The position numbers and the translations under genes were made by a program. The notes below the pieces were generated by a model that saw nothing but the letters and a program-made list of their open reading frames with translations, was not told where the DNA came from and did no database searches. Of a stretch of DNA of 64,000 nt, positions 42,270 through 49,933 are shown one piece after another. Position 1 is the first letter of the stretch. Each line of letters begins with the position of its first letter. This DNA is from an uncultured Myxococcales bacterium (lineage in GTDB: Bacteria > Myxococcota > Myxococcia > Myxococcales > Myxococcaceae). The DNA is taken from positions 124,001-188,000 of the forward strand of contig CALJKW010000079.1 in NCBI GenBank assembly GCA_937980205.1, written 5' to 3'.

Positions 42270-43186
42270 GGGATCGGCACGATCGCCGCGGGCTCGTTGA
42301 TCCACCCGTCGCAGCCCATGCCCATGTTGCAGTTGAAGTCGGTCTTGCGCAGCTGCGCGGGACCCGAGGCCGCGTTCGCTCCGAGCGCCGAGGCGGTGAC
42401 GATGCCACCGACGACGACGACCGCCGCCGCCCAGAACCACCACTTCTGGTACACCGGCGTGCTGTCGACGCTCGTCTCGGTGCCGGTGATCGGCGTGCCG
42501 ACCTCGGTGCCCGGGCTGGGCGACAGATCGCGCGCCACCGGAGTGTCGTCCCTCGTCGCGACCACCGTCTCGCTGATCGGCGCGCCGAGCTTCACCTCGA
42601 TGGGGTAGTCGCGGCCGGCCTTCGCGTTCAGCGTCTGTGTGCCGTCGTGGTACCCGTCTTTCTTCACCGCGATGTCGACGTTGCCGGGCGGCACCTCGAG
42701 CTCGATGAGCGGAGCGGTGCCGGCGAGCCGGCCGTTGATGAAAACCTGCGCCCCGGCGACGTCGCTGCTGACGGTGAGCACCGCGGCGCTCGCCTCGAGC
42801 GACACGGTCACCTCGTTCGCCTTGTTGCCGGCGACCGTGACCTTCTTGCTGAACGGGGCGTAGCCCAGGCGGCGCACGGTGACGGTGTGCTCGCCGGCGT
42901 TCACCGTCTGCGACGGCTGCGGCAGCGTGCCGATCTCCTTGTCGTCGATGGTGAGCTTGGCGCCCTTCATCGGCGTCGCGAGCTTCACGATGAGCTCGCC
43001 CTTCTGCGGCGGCAGCGCCGGCAGCTCGTCGTCGGCGACTGGAGCCGGCTTCGGCTTCGGCTTCGGCTTCGGCCGGTTCGGCTTGGGCTTCGGCTTCGCG
43101 CTCGGCAGAGCCGGCAGGTCGTCGTCCTGGGCCCACGCCACGGGAACGACGAGCACGGAGAGGGCCACGATGAGGGCGCAGCGCAT
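42263..43186 (-). CDS. Exported PEGA-repeat protein with TonB-like Lys-Pro stalk
   Basis: A 307-residue protein. The signal peptide (MRCALIVALSVLVVPVAWA) is followed by a Lys-Pro stalk (AKPKPKPNRPKPKPKPKP) that resembles the spanning region of TonB. Two PEGA domains follow (about residues 65-135 and 140-205): AKLTIDDKEIGTLPQPSQTVNAGEHTVTVRRLGY and AQVFINGRLAGTAPLIELEVPPGNVDIAVKKDGY. A TM helix lies near 245-265 (WWFWAAAVVVVGGIVTAS), and the tail carries CNMGMGCDGW. It probably binds peptidoglycan-related or surface polysaccharide across the periplasm. The chosen ATG is supported by the signal peptide. Confidence 0.82.
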   Translation of the reverse strand: MRCALIVALSVLVVPVAWAQDDDLPALPSAKPKPKPNRPKPKPKPKPAPVADDELPALPPQKGELIVKLATPMKGAKLTIDDKEIGTLPQPSQTVNAGEHTVTVRRLGYAPFSKKVTVAGNKANEVTVSLEASAAVLTVSSDVAGAQVFINGRLAGTAPLIELEVPPGNVDIAVKKDGYHDGTQTLNAKAGRDYPIEVKLGAPISETVVATRDDTPVARDLSPSPGTEVGTPITGTETSVDSTPVYQKWWFWAAAVVVVGGIVTASALGANAASGPAQLRKTDFNCNMGMGCDGWINEPAAIVPIPH

Positions 43187-43238
43187 GTTGGCGTGCGACG
43201 CTACCACGTGAACGACCGATGCCACGCGTCTCGCGTGT

Positions 43239-43307
43239 TCAGGCCGCGGACCCCGGGGCGCCGCAAGGCGCTTAGCGGGCGCACGCCCGGTAGGGTCCGC
43301 GGCCTGA
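43239..43307. repeat. Palindromic element forming a three-way-junction-like fold
   Basis: Outer arms of 15 bp match perfectly: TCAGGCCGCGGACCC at 43239-43253 and GGGTCCGCGGCCTGA at 43293-43307. The 39-base interior folds into two more hairpins: GCGCC-GCAA-GGCGC (43258-43271, a GNRA tetraloop) and CGGGC-GCAC-GCCCG (43276-43289). The whole would form a three-way junction as RNA or a cruciform as DNA. It lies in the divergent spacer between the PEGA-protein gene and the lipoprotein gene at 43334. It may be a mobile palindromic repeat or a structured 5' leader. Confidence 0.6.
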
Positions 43308-43333
43308 TGAGGTATAGGGTGCCGCGCTCCTAC

Positions 43334-43828
43334 ATGCGGCGCGTCTTCCTGATGCTGATGTTGAGCGGGTGCCCGAGGCCGGCTGCCCCTCCCCCGGCGC
43401 CGCCGCCGGCTGCGAAGCCCGAGCCGGATCCGTGCGCCGCCGATCTGAGCGGCACCTGGGTCCACGCGTCGGACCCGTCGTGGGTCTACGAGGGCACGGA
43501 CGACGGCGGCACGCTCGAGCTCACCGTGCTGCGCAGCTTCGACGCCGGGCTCGCCGACGCGGGGGTCGCCACGATCCAGCTTCGCCGCGATGCGGGGCTC
43601 TTCGCGGGCGAGGTCCGCGGCCTGGGCGGCCTGCCCTCGGGGAGCACGTGTGCGATGACGTTTCCGGTGCGCGTGACGCAGTGCGCCGACGCGGGGCTTA
43701 CACTGCTGACCGCCGCCGACGGGGTCATCGGAGAGGGCTGTACGACTCCCGCTCGACCCCGGAATCCTGCGATGCTGGAGCACAAGCTGACCCGGGCCGA
43801 TGCGGGTGGTAAGAGGCGAGCGCAATGA
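43334..43828 (+). CDS. Small lipoprotein, upstream partner of the Cys-rich lipoprotein
   Basis: A 164-residue lipoprotein (MRRVFLMLMLSGC, lipobox LSGC), with a Pro/Ala-rich spacer (PRPAAPPPAPPPAAKPEPDPC) and then a compact domain of about 110 residues. That domain contains DLSGTWVHASDPSWVYEGTDDGGTLELTVL and DAGVATIQLRRDAGLFAGEVRGLGG. It resembles small lipocalin-like domains but no family is certain. An in-frame ATG at 43307 would lie inside the palindrome; the ATG at 43334 gives the clean signal. Its TGA overlaps the next gene's ATG (ATGA), so the two are translationally coupled. Confidence 0.75.
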   Translation: MRRVFLMLMLSGCPRPAAPPPAPPPAAKPEPDPCAADLSGTWVHASDPSWVYEGTDDGGTLELTVLRSFDAGLADAGVATIQLRRDAGLFAGEVRGLGGLPSGSTCAMTFPVRVTQCADAGLTLLTAADGVIGEGCTTPARPRNPAMLEHKLTRADAGGKRRAQ

Positions 43829-45924
43829 GATTCTTCCTCGTGCTGGGCACGGTGTTGGTGACGACCGTCGGTTGCCAGTGCAGGAGTCCTCCGCCGGTCT
43901 TCAGGCAATGCGAGGGCATGAGCGGCGTGCAGGCCGACAAGCTCGACACCTGCGAGTCGTCGTCCGAGTGCGCGGACCACTTCAACTGCCAGCGCCCCAC
44001 GCGCGAGGCCGCGTTCCAGTGCTGCATCTTCGGTGACCGCCGCTGCGAGACCGAAGCCGACTGCTGCCCCGGCCAGACGTGCAACGCGCAGAAGCGCTGC
44101 TTCGACCGCCGCACCGAGTGCAACACGGACACCGACTGCGGAGACCGCGGCGATCGCTTCTGCGAGCCGTGGAACGACCCGGTCGCTCCGGACAAGCGCT
44201 GCCAGTTCCACGCGTGCGGCCCCCTGGGCGAGTGCCCCGAAGGCCAGTCGTGCTTCAACGGCGAGTGCATGGCGGGGCTGCCGTGCGAAGGCACCTGCGA
44301 AGCCGGCAAGGGCTGCGTCTCGGTCATCGATCGCTGCCAGGACTACACGAGCCCGACGGGCCGCCCGATGAACGCGTGCCCGATGACGTGCGGGCCGGGC
44401 ACCATCGCGACGTTCGAGAAGCTGCACACGAACATCTGGGACATCTGCTCGCTGCCCGCGGCGAAGTGCATCTGCGCCGAGCTGCCGGGCCTGCGCTCGG
44501 AAGACCTGGGCCGCTTCAGCGCGCTCGCGGTCGACCCGGGCAAGGCGCTCTGGGCCTCGACCTACGACGGCCAGTACGGCGACCTCGCCGTCTACAAGTT
44601 CGACCTCGAGGGCAAGCTCATCAACGGCTTCCCCGAGTACGTCGACGGCGTTCCGGCGGGCACTCCGAAGTACGGCACCAAGGGCGCGCGCGGCGGCATC
44701 GTCGAGCCGGGTGACGACGTCGGCCGCTACACGGACATCGCGGTCGGCAACAACGGCGTCGTCTACGTCAGCTACTACGACGCGACGAACGGCAACCTGC
44801 GCTTCGCCTGGCGCAACGCGGGCGACGGCAAGTGGACGACGATTCGCGTCGACGGCGACGTGACCGACACCGGCCTCTACACCTCGGTCGCGGTCGACCA
44901 GGACGGCCTGCCCGGCATCTCGTACTTCCAGAAGGGCGCGGACCAGGCGTTCGACGCGACCACCTGCCCGGCTCCGGTGCCGACGGGCCCGAAGGCGTTC
45001 ATCACCGCGCTGCGCTTCGCGAAGGCGACGTCGCCGACGCCCGGCCCGGCGGACTGGACGTTCAAGACGCTCGGCTGCCAGAGCCGGCCGCCGCCGGCGT
45101 GCTTCCAGTGCAACAACGTCTGCGCCGACCCCGGCACCGGCCCCTCGTGCCTCATGCCGGCCAGCGGCGGAGCGTGCGTCGCCGACGGCGGTGCCTCGGC
45201 CTGCGACAACAACACCGAGACGTGCGTGATGGTCGGCACGACTCCGCGGTGCGCCCAGAAGTACAACCCGAGCAACCTGCAGGACATCCCCGAAGGGGTC
45301 GGCCTCTTCAGCGCGCTCGCGTTCAACGGCCGCGACGCGTTCATCGCGTACATGCGGCGCGGCAAGCCGGCGATGGCCACCGTCGCCGAGGGCGATCTCG
45401 TCGGCCAGCAGATCACCGCCGCCGGCACCGTCACGGCGCCCGTCGTCCTCGATTCGAGCGGAGACACCGGCTACTTCCCCGACGTGAAGATCGATCCAGC
45501 CACGAAGCGGGTCGCGGTCACGTACCACGACTTCTCCAGCCACGCGCTCAAGTACTACTCGGCGATCGGCTTCATGGCGGGCCAGATGCCCGAGATCGTC
45601 GACCCCGGCACCGGCGCGATGGGCAGCGGCGAGAACAACTGGGTCGGCACCGACAGCTCGATCGTCTACGGCCCGACCGCGGGGCAGATCTACGTCGTCT
45701 ACCAGGACCCGACGAAGGGCGACCTGAAGCTCGCGAAGCGGACCGGGACGAGCTGGTCCGTCGAGAACAGCATCATGACCATGGGCGCGGTCGGCTTCTT
45801 CGCCGACGGCGTGTTCGACAACGGCAAGATCTACGCGAGCCACGCACGCATCCGCGCGAAGCTCATCGGAGGCGAGCCCCGTGTGGACAACGCGCTCCTC
45901 CTCAATCCGGTCACTCCGCCCTGA
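43825..45924 (+). CDS. Cys-rich beta-propeller-like surface lipoprotein
   Basis: A 699-residue lipoprotein (MRFFLVLGTVLVTTVGC, lipobox TVGC). Residues 25-175 are densely Cys-rich (CESSSECADHFNCQ, CCIFGDRRCETEADCCPGQTCN, CNTDTDCGDRGDRFC), suggesting EGF- or Dickkopf-like modules. The remainder has repeated blades (DLGRFSALAVDPGKALWASTYDG; VVYVSYYDATNGNLRFAWRNAG; YTSVAVDQDGLPGISYFQ) typical of a beta-propeller, with a second Cys cluster near 420-480. This plan of lipobox, Cys-rich head and propeller matches the lipoprotein at 17414, so they may be paralogues. It is probably surface-exposed. Translationally coupled to the gene upstream. Confidence 0.85.
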   Translation: MRFFLVLGTVLVTTVGCQCRSPPPVFRQCEGMSGVQADKLDTCESSSECADHFNCQRPTREAAFQCCIFGDRRCETEADCCPGQTCNAQKRCFDRRTECNTDTDCGDRGDRFCEPWNDPVAPDKRCQFHACGPLGECPEGQSCFNGECMAGLPCEGTCEAGKGCVSVIDRCQDYTSPTGRPMNACPMTCGPGTIATFEKLHTNIWDICSLPAAKCICAELPGLRSEDLGRFSALAVDPGKALWASTYDGQYGDLAVYKFDLEGKLINGFPEYVDGVPAGTPKYGTKGARGGIVEPGDDVGRYTDIAVGNNGVVYVSYYDATNGNLRFAWRNAGDGKWTTIRVDGDVTDTGLYTSVAVDQDGLPGISYFQKGADQAFDATTCPAPVPTGPKAFITALRFAKATSPTPGPADWTFKTLGCQSRPPPACFQCNNVCADPGTGPSCLMPASGGACVADGGASACDNNTETCVMVGTTPRCAQKYNPSNLQDIPEGVGLFSALAFNGRDAFIAYMRRGKPAMATVAEGDLVGQQITAAGTVTAPVVLDSSGDTGYFPDVKIDPATKRVAVTYHDFSSHALKYYSAIGFMAGQMPEIVDPGTGAMGSGENNWVGTDSSIVYGPTAGQIYVVYQDPTKGDLKLAKRTGTSWSVENSIMTMGAVGFFADGVFDNGKIYASHARIRAKLIGGEPRVDNALLLNPVTPP

Positions 45925-45931
45925 CCAGCCC

Positions 45932-46543
45932 TTGATCGAGGTCAGCCTCGAGGTGGCGTTCCCTTCGGACGTGCTGGCTCGCGTCTACCCGAACGGCAAG
46001 CTGGGCGGGCTCACGATGGACGGGAAGTCTCCCGGGGCGCTCGGCCAGCTCGTTCAGCTGACCGTGAAGGTCCAGCGGCCCGAGCGCAACTTCACCCTCC
46101 GCGGCCAGCTCGCGTGGGCGCGCCACAAGCTCGGCTCGAAGAACCTGAGGGAGTGCTACGGCATCGACTTCCTCGGCGACCACGAGCGGCTGCTGCAGTT
46201 CGCGCGCGCCGAGCTCGACCCGTCGGCGCTGCGCGGCGGCCCGCGCCTGGCGACCGATCTTCCCGTGCGCATCACGCACGGCGGCCACACGCGCAAAGAG
46301 TTCCTGGTCGATCTCTCCGACGGGGGCGCCTTCATCCGCTCGCCCGACCCTATTCCCGTCGGCCACGAGGTCGAGCTGCACGTGCGCCCTCCCCTGGCGC
46401 TGCTCGGTTTCACGCTCAAGGGCCGCGTCGCGTGGCAGCGGAATACCGGGACCGCACCGGGGTTCGGCGTCGAGTTCATCGAGGACGACGCCGGCACGCG
46501 CGCGCGATTGGAGAAGCTGCTGGTGCGCCTCAGTGACAGCTGA
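45932..46543 (+). CDS. Tandem PilZ-domain protein
   Basis: A 203-residue protein of two PilZ-like units (residues about 1-100 and 100-203). The second carries GGPRLATDLPVRITHGGHTRKEFLVDLSDGGAFIRSPDPIPVG, with DLSDGGAFI at the D/NxSxxG motif and a PRLATDLPV pattern in place of the full RxxxR. TTG at 45932 is preferred since it gives a natural start (MIEVSLEVAFPSDVLARVY) shortly after the lipoprotein gene; no better ATG is in frame. It could read c-di-GMP if the arginine motif works. No output domain is present. Confidence 0.75.
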   Translation: MIEVSLEVAFPSDVLARVYPNGKLGGLTMDGKSPGALGQLVQLTVKVQRPERNFTLRGQLAWARHKLGSKNLRECYGIDFLGDHERLLQFARAELDPSALRGGPRLATDLPVRITHGGHTRKEFLVDLSDGGAFIRSPDPIPVGHEVELHVRPPLALLGFTLKGRVAWQRNTGTAPGFGVEFIEDDAGTRARLEKLLVRLSDS

Positions 46544-46636
46544 GGCGTTTCTCGACACCGCGCGGTCGTAACCGCCTGCCTCGGCGAAGGGGCACACGCG
46601 ATGCAGTCGCGTCGTGCTGCACCCCTTACGTTTTTT

Positions 46637-46641
46637 GGAGG
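46637..46641 (+). promoter_or_regulatory. Strong GGAGG ribosome-binding site
   Basis: A GGAGG preceded by a T-run lies six bases before the ATG at 46648. It is one of the clearest Shine-Dalgarno sites in the window, where most genes start at GTG or TTG with weak sites. It suggests strong translation of the DUF4142-like protein. Confidence 0.7.
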
Positions 46642-46647
46642 CATCAC

Positions 46648-47697
46648 ATGAAAAAGGCACTCTTGATGGCCGCCGCTCTCGCCATTCCCGTGGCGGCGAG
46701 CGCGCAGCAGCAGGGCAACACCGGCTCGACCCAGACGGGCACGAAGAGCCCCCCGTCACAGACCACGAACCAGGAGCCGTACGGCTCCCAGCCCGAGGCC
46801 GGCATGCCCGACGAGTCTCAGAGCGGCACGCTCTCGGGCTCGAAGAGCGGCTCGGCGATCGGGCAGAAGGACCAGTTCAGCGCCCAGCGCGCCGTCGACA
46901 AGCTTCACCACGTGAACAAGAAGCACATCGAGTACGGCAACCTCGCGCGCACGCGCGCCTCGAGCGAGCAGGTCCGCAAGTTCGGCGCGAAGCTCGTCAA
47001 AGACCACCAGCGGCTCGATGACTCCGTCATCAGCTACGCGAAGGCGAACCGCATCACGCTCGGCGACTCGGGCAAGGAGCTCCAGGGCCGCTCGAACATC
47101 GGCTACGGCGGAGACCGCGCCGACGACATGACCACCTCCGGCTCGAAGCAGGGCAGCACCGGCAGCACCGGCGGCGAGTCGAGCAACTACGGCACCGGCT
47201 CCGACAGCGTCGCGCAGGCGGGCCGCAACGACAGCGCCGGCGTGACCGGCCAGAGCGGAGCGATGGGCGGCCCCGGCCAGGACAAGGCGGGCTCCGAGAG
47301 CGACTACGAGGCCGGCACCACCGGCGGCAGCACCCAGCGCGCGAACGACGTGGGCCGCATGGCCGACTCGCAGCAGGGCCGCAGCGGTGAAGGCGCGAGC
47401 GGCACGTACGGTGAGCAGGGCACGACCACCGCGCAGGGCGCCGACAAGTCGAGCGAGCAGAAGCTCGACGAGTTCCAGGCCAAGCTCGACGAGCTGAAGA
47501 ACCTGCAGGGCGCCGAGTTCGACACGCAGTTCCTGTCGAACGTCGTCGACGCGTCGCAGCGGTCGCTCGACACGCTGAACGGCTGGAAGGGCCAGGGCGA
47601 CAAGAAGCTGAACGTCCTGATCGACCGCGCGATCAAGGTGATCGGTGATCACCAGCGCGAGGCCGAGCGGCTGCAGCAGAAGATCCCCGCGGCCTAG
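46648..47697 (+). CDS. Exported DUF4142-like protein split by a Gly/Ser-rich spacer
   Basis: A 349-residue protein with a signal peptide (MKKALLMAAALAIPVAASA). A first helical part of the DUF4142 fold spans about residues 85-145 (VDKLHHVNKKHIEYGNLARTRASSEQVRKFGAKLVKDHQRLDDSV). A low-complexity Gly/Ser/Gln/Asp spacer of about 125 residues follows. The second helical part is at about 275-349 (LDELKNLQGAEFDTQFLSNVVDASQRSLDTLNGW and HQREAERLQQ). In usual DUF4142 proteins these parts are contiguous, so this is an inserted linker. The function of the family is unknown. Strong SD at 46637. The stop TAG shares bases with the converging XRE gene's stop (CTAG). Confidence 0.8.
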   Translation: MKKALLMAAALAIPVAASAQQQGNTGSTQTGTKSPPSQTTNQEPYGSQPEAGMPDESQSGTLSGSKSGSAIGQKDQFSAQRAVDKLHHVNKKHIEYGNLARTRASSEQVRKFGAKLVKDHQRLDDSVISYAKANRITLGDSGKELQGRSNIGYGGDRADDMTTSGSKQGSTGSTGGESSNYGTGSDSVAQAGRNDSAGVTGQSGAMGGPGQDKAGSESDYEAGTTGGSTQRANDVGRMADSQQGRSGEGASGTYGEQGTTTAQGADKSSEQKLDEFQAKLDELKNLQGAEFDTQFLSNVVDASQRSLDTLNGWKGQGDKKLNVLIDRAIKVIGDHQREAERLQQKIPAA

Positions 47698-48191
47698 ACG
47701 CGGGCTCTTCGAGCACGATGGTAGTGCGGCCCGCACAACCCGCGGGCCAGGACCGGGCGTCCGCAGCCTTCCACGCTGCAGACGCTCGGTCTGCGTCCGA
47801 GCCTCGGCTCTGCTTCGAGGCCGAACATCGCGTAGCCGACGGCGATGAAGCGGTCGACCTGGGCGCGCGTGAGGTGGGCCTTCTTGGCAAACTCGAGCAG
47901 GCGCGCGTGCGACGGGTCGGCGGCGTCGAGCGAGGGCCCGTCGCGGAAGAGCTCCTGCACCGGCACCTCGAGGGCCCGGGCGATCTGCACGAGCGTCTCG
48001 TAGCTGGGGCTGCGCTCGCCGCGCTCGAGCAGCGAGACGAAGCTGACCGAGATGTTGCAGCGGCGGGCGAGCTCTTCCTGCTTGAGCGAGAGCGACTCGC
48101 GCAGGCTGCGAACGCGGCGCGCGAGAGCCTTCAAGCTCTCCTTCGCGTCGTCGCGTAAATCCTCGGTCGGATCTTCCCAGAAGGCCGGCAT
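47694..48191 (-). CDS. XRE-family regulator with C-terminal Cys/His zinc-type motif
   Basis: A 165-residue protein. The XRE/lambda-repressor helix-turn-helix spans about residues 30-80 (LSLKQEELARRCNISVSFVSLLERGERSPSYETLVQIARALEV). A helical linker follows, and a C-terminal CxxxxC/CxxH motif (CSVEGCGRPVLARGLCGPHYHRARR), as seen in zinc-ribbon tails. This fusion of HTH and a zinc-type tail is unusual. The start is ATG at 48191, back to back with the glutamate dehydrogenase start 24 bases away, so it may regulate that gene. Its stop overlaps the DUF4142-like gene's stop. Confidence 0.85.
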   Translation of the reverse strand: MPAFWEDPTEDLRDDAKESLKALARRVRSLRESLSLKQEELARRCNISVSFVSLLERGERSPSYETLVQIARALEVPVQELFRDGPSLDAADPSHARLLEFAKKAHLTRAQVDRFIAVGYAMFGLEAEPRLGRRPSVCSVEGCGRPVLARGLCGPHYHRARRARV

Positions 48192-48215
48192 GTGCGGTGT
48201 ATCTTCGCTCGCACC
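48192..48215. promoter_or_regulatory. 24-base divergent spacer between XRE regulator and glutamate dehydrogenase
   Basis: Only 24 bases separate the two ATGs, too few for two promoters and ribosome-binding sites. The promoters must lie at least partly inside the opposite coding regions or be shared. Neither start has a visible SD. The layout would suit feedback control of the enzyme by the regulator. Confidence 0.4.
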
Positions 48216-49445
48216 ATGACATCTGCCGAGGCGACGGCCCACTACTTCAAGAAGGCAGCCCGCATCATGGACGTCGGCGAGCGCATCGAGACGCTGCTCG
48301 CTTCTCCGCTGCGCGAAGTGAAGGTGCAGGTCTCGATCGAGCTCGACAACGGAGAGATCCGCACCTTCAACGGCTACCGCGTGCAGCACGACAACGCGCG
48401 CGGCCCGATGAAGGGCGGCCTGCGCTACCACCCGCTCGTCGACGCCGACGAGGTCCTCTCGCTCGCGTCGCTGATGACGTGGAAGACGGCGGTCGTGAAC
48501 CTGCCGTTCGGCGGAGCGAAGGGCGGCATCACCGTCGACCCCACGGGGCTCTCGACGAAGGAGCTCGAGCGGCTCACGCGCAAGTTCGTCGATCAGATCC
48601 AGGACATCATCGGGCCGACCCGCGACATCCCCGCGCCGGACGTGAACACGAACCCGCAGGTGATGGCGTGGATCATGGATCAGTACTCGAAGTACCACGG
48701 CCACTCGCCGGCGGTGGTGACGGGCAAGCCGATCGATCTCTACGGCTCGCGCGGCCGTGAGGCGGCGACCGGGCGCGGCCTGCTCTACATCGCGCGGGAG
48801 ATCGCGCGGGACGTCGGGCTGCCGGTGAAGGGCACGCGCTTCGCGATCCAGGGCTTCGGGAACGTGGGCAGCCACGCGGCGCGGCTGATTCACGAAGACG
48901 GCGGCATCATCGTGGCGGTCAGCGACGTGAACGGCGGCGTGCGCAACCCGAAGGGGCTCGACGTGCCGGCGCTGTTCGACCACGCGCGGAAGTCGGGCTC
49001 GGTGAAGGGGTTCCAGGGCGGCAACCCGTGCGGCAACGAAGAGCTGCTCACGTGCGACTGCGACGTGCTGGTGCCCGCGGCGCTGGGGAACGTGATCACG
49101 AAGTCGGTGGCCGCCGAGGTGCGGGCAAAGATCGTGATCGAGGGCGCGAACGCGCCGTGCACTCCGGAAGCGGACGAGGTGTTCGAGAAGAAGGGCGTGC
49201 TGGTGGTGCCGGACATCCTCGCGAACGCGGGCGGCGTGACGGTGAGCTACTTCGAGTGGGTTCAGAACCTGCAGCACGTCACCTGGGACGAAGACCGGGT
49301 GAACACCGAGCTCGAGAAGCTGATGCGCGAGGCGTACGACCGCGTCGCGAACATCTCGAGGACGCGGAAGCTGCCGCTGCGGACCTCCGCGTACGTGCTG
49401 GCGATCGGACGCGTCGGTAAGGCAACCGTGCTGAGGGGAATCTGA
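48216..49445 (+). CDS. gdhA: Glutamate dehydrogenase (Glu/Leu/Phe/Val dehydrogenase family)
   Basis: A 409-residue NAD(P)-dependent amino-acid dehydrogenase interconverting glutamate and 2-oxoglutarate plus ammonia. Signatures: NARGPMKGGLRYHP with the substrate Lys, NLPFGGAKGGITVDP with the catalytic Lys, IPAPDVNTNPQVMAW and the nucleotide-binding loop FAIQGFGNVGSHAA. The C-terminus (EGANAPCTPEADEV; DILANAGGVTVSYFEW) is complete and typical of length. The ATG at 48216 is preferred; a later ATG would cut the N-terminal helix. It is coupled to the cNMP-binding gene (2-base gap) and divergent from an XRE regulator. Cofactor specificity cannot be read by eye. Confidence 0.95.
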   Translation: MTSAEATAHYFKKAARIMDVGERIETLLASPLREVKVQVSIELDNGEIRTFNGYRVQHDNARGPMKGGLRYHPLVDADEVLSLASLMTWKTAVVNLPFGGAKGGITVDPTGLSTKELERLTRKFVDQIQDIIGPTRDIPAPDVNTNPQVMAWIMDQYSKYHGHSPAVVTGKPIDLYGSRGREAATGRGLLYIAREIARDVGLPVKGTRFAIQGFGNVGSHAARLIHEDGGIIVAVSDVNGGVRNPKGLDVPALFDHARKSGSVKGFQGGNPCGNEELLTCDCDVLVPAALGNVITKSVAAEVRAKIVIEGANAPCTPEADEVFEKKGVLVVPDILANAGGVTVSYFEWVQNLQHVTWDEDRVNTELEKLMREAYDRVANISRTRKLPLRTSAYVLAIGRVGKATVLRGI

Positions 49446-49447
49446 CC

Positions 49448-49930
49448 ATGCTCGACAAGCTGCAGAAGGTTCCGATGTGCAAGGGGCTCTCGACCGACGA
49501 GGCGAAGCAGCTCGCGTCGATCGCGGAAGAGTCTTCGGCCGCGAAGGGCACGAAGCTGTTCGACGAGGGCGCCGCCGGCGACTCGATCATCGTGGTGCTC
49601 GAGGGCCAGGTCGACATCACCAAGGCCGGCCAGTCGCTCGCGCAGATCGGCGAGGGCTCGGTGTTCGGAGAGATGTCGCTGCTCGGCGAGGGCGGCAAGC
49701 GCACCGCGACCGCGACGGCGCTCTCCGACACGAAGCTGCTCAAGATCGACGCGGCGAAGTTCCAGCAACTGCTCGCGAGCAACAACCTCGCGGCGCTGAA
49801 GGTGGTGAACAACCTCGCGCACGTGATGAGCAAGCGCCTGCTCGCGATGAACGAGAAGCTGATCGGCAAGCAGGGCAAGAAGGAAGAGCTGCAGGACTTC
49901 CAGAAGATTCTGTCGAACTGGTCGTTCTGA
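49448..49930 (+). CDS. Cyclic-nucleotide-binding domain protein without DNA-binding domain
   Basis: A 160-residue protein consisting of a CRP-type cNMP-binding domain (about residues 10-120): GTKLFDEGAAGDSIIVVLEGQVDI and GSVFGEMSLLGEGGKRTATATALSDTKLL, close to the PBC motif. A C-terminal helix carries LIGKQGKKEELQDFQKILSN. No HTH follows, so it is not a CRP-like transcription factor. The start is two bases after the glutamate dehydrogenase stop, so the pair is probably co-transcribed and translationally linked. It might regulate the enzyme or another partner by cNMP binding. It ends 3 bases before the converging gene. Confidence 0.85.
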   Translation: MLDKLQKVPMCKGLSTDEAKQLASIAEESSAAKGTKLFDEGAAGDSIIVVLEGQVDITKAGQSLAQIGEGSVFGEMSLLGEGGKRTATATALSDTKLLKIDAAKFQQLLASNNLAALKVVNNLAHVMSKRLLAMNEKLIGKQGKKEELQDFQKILSNWSF

Positions 49931-49933
49931 CGC

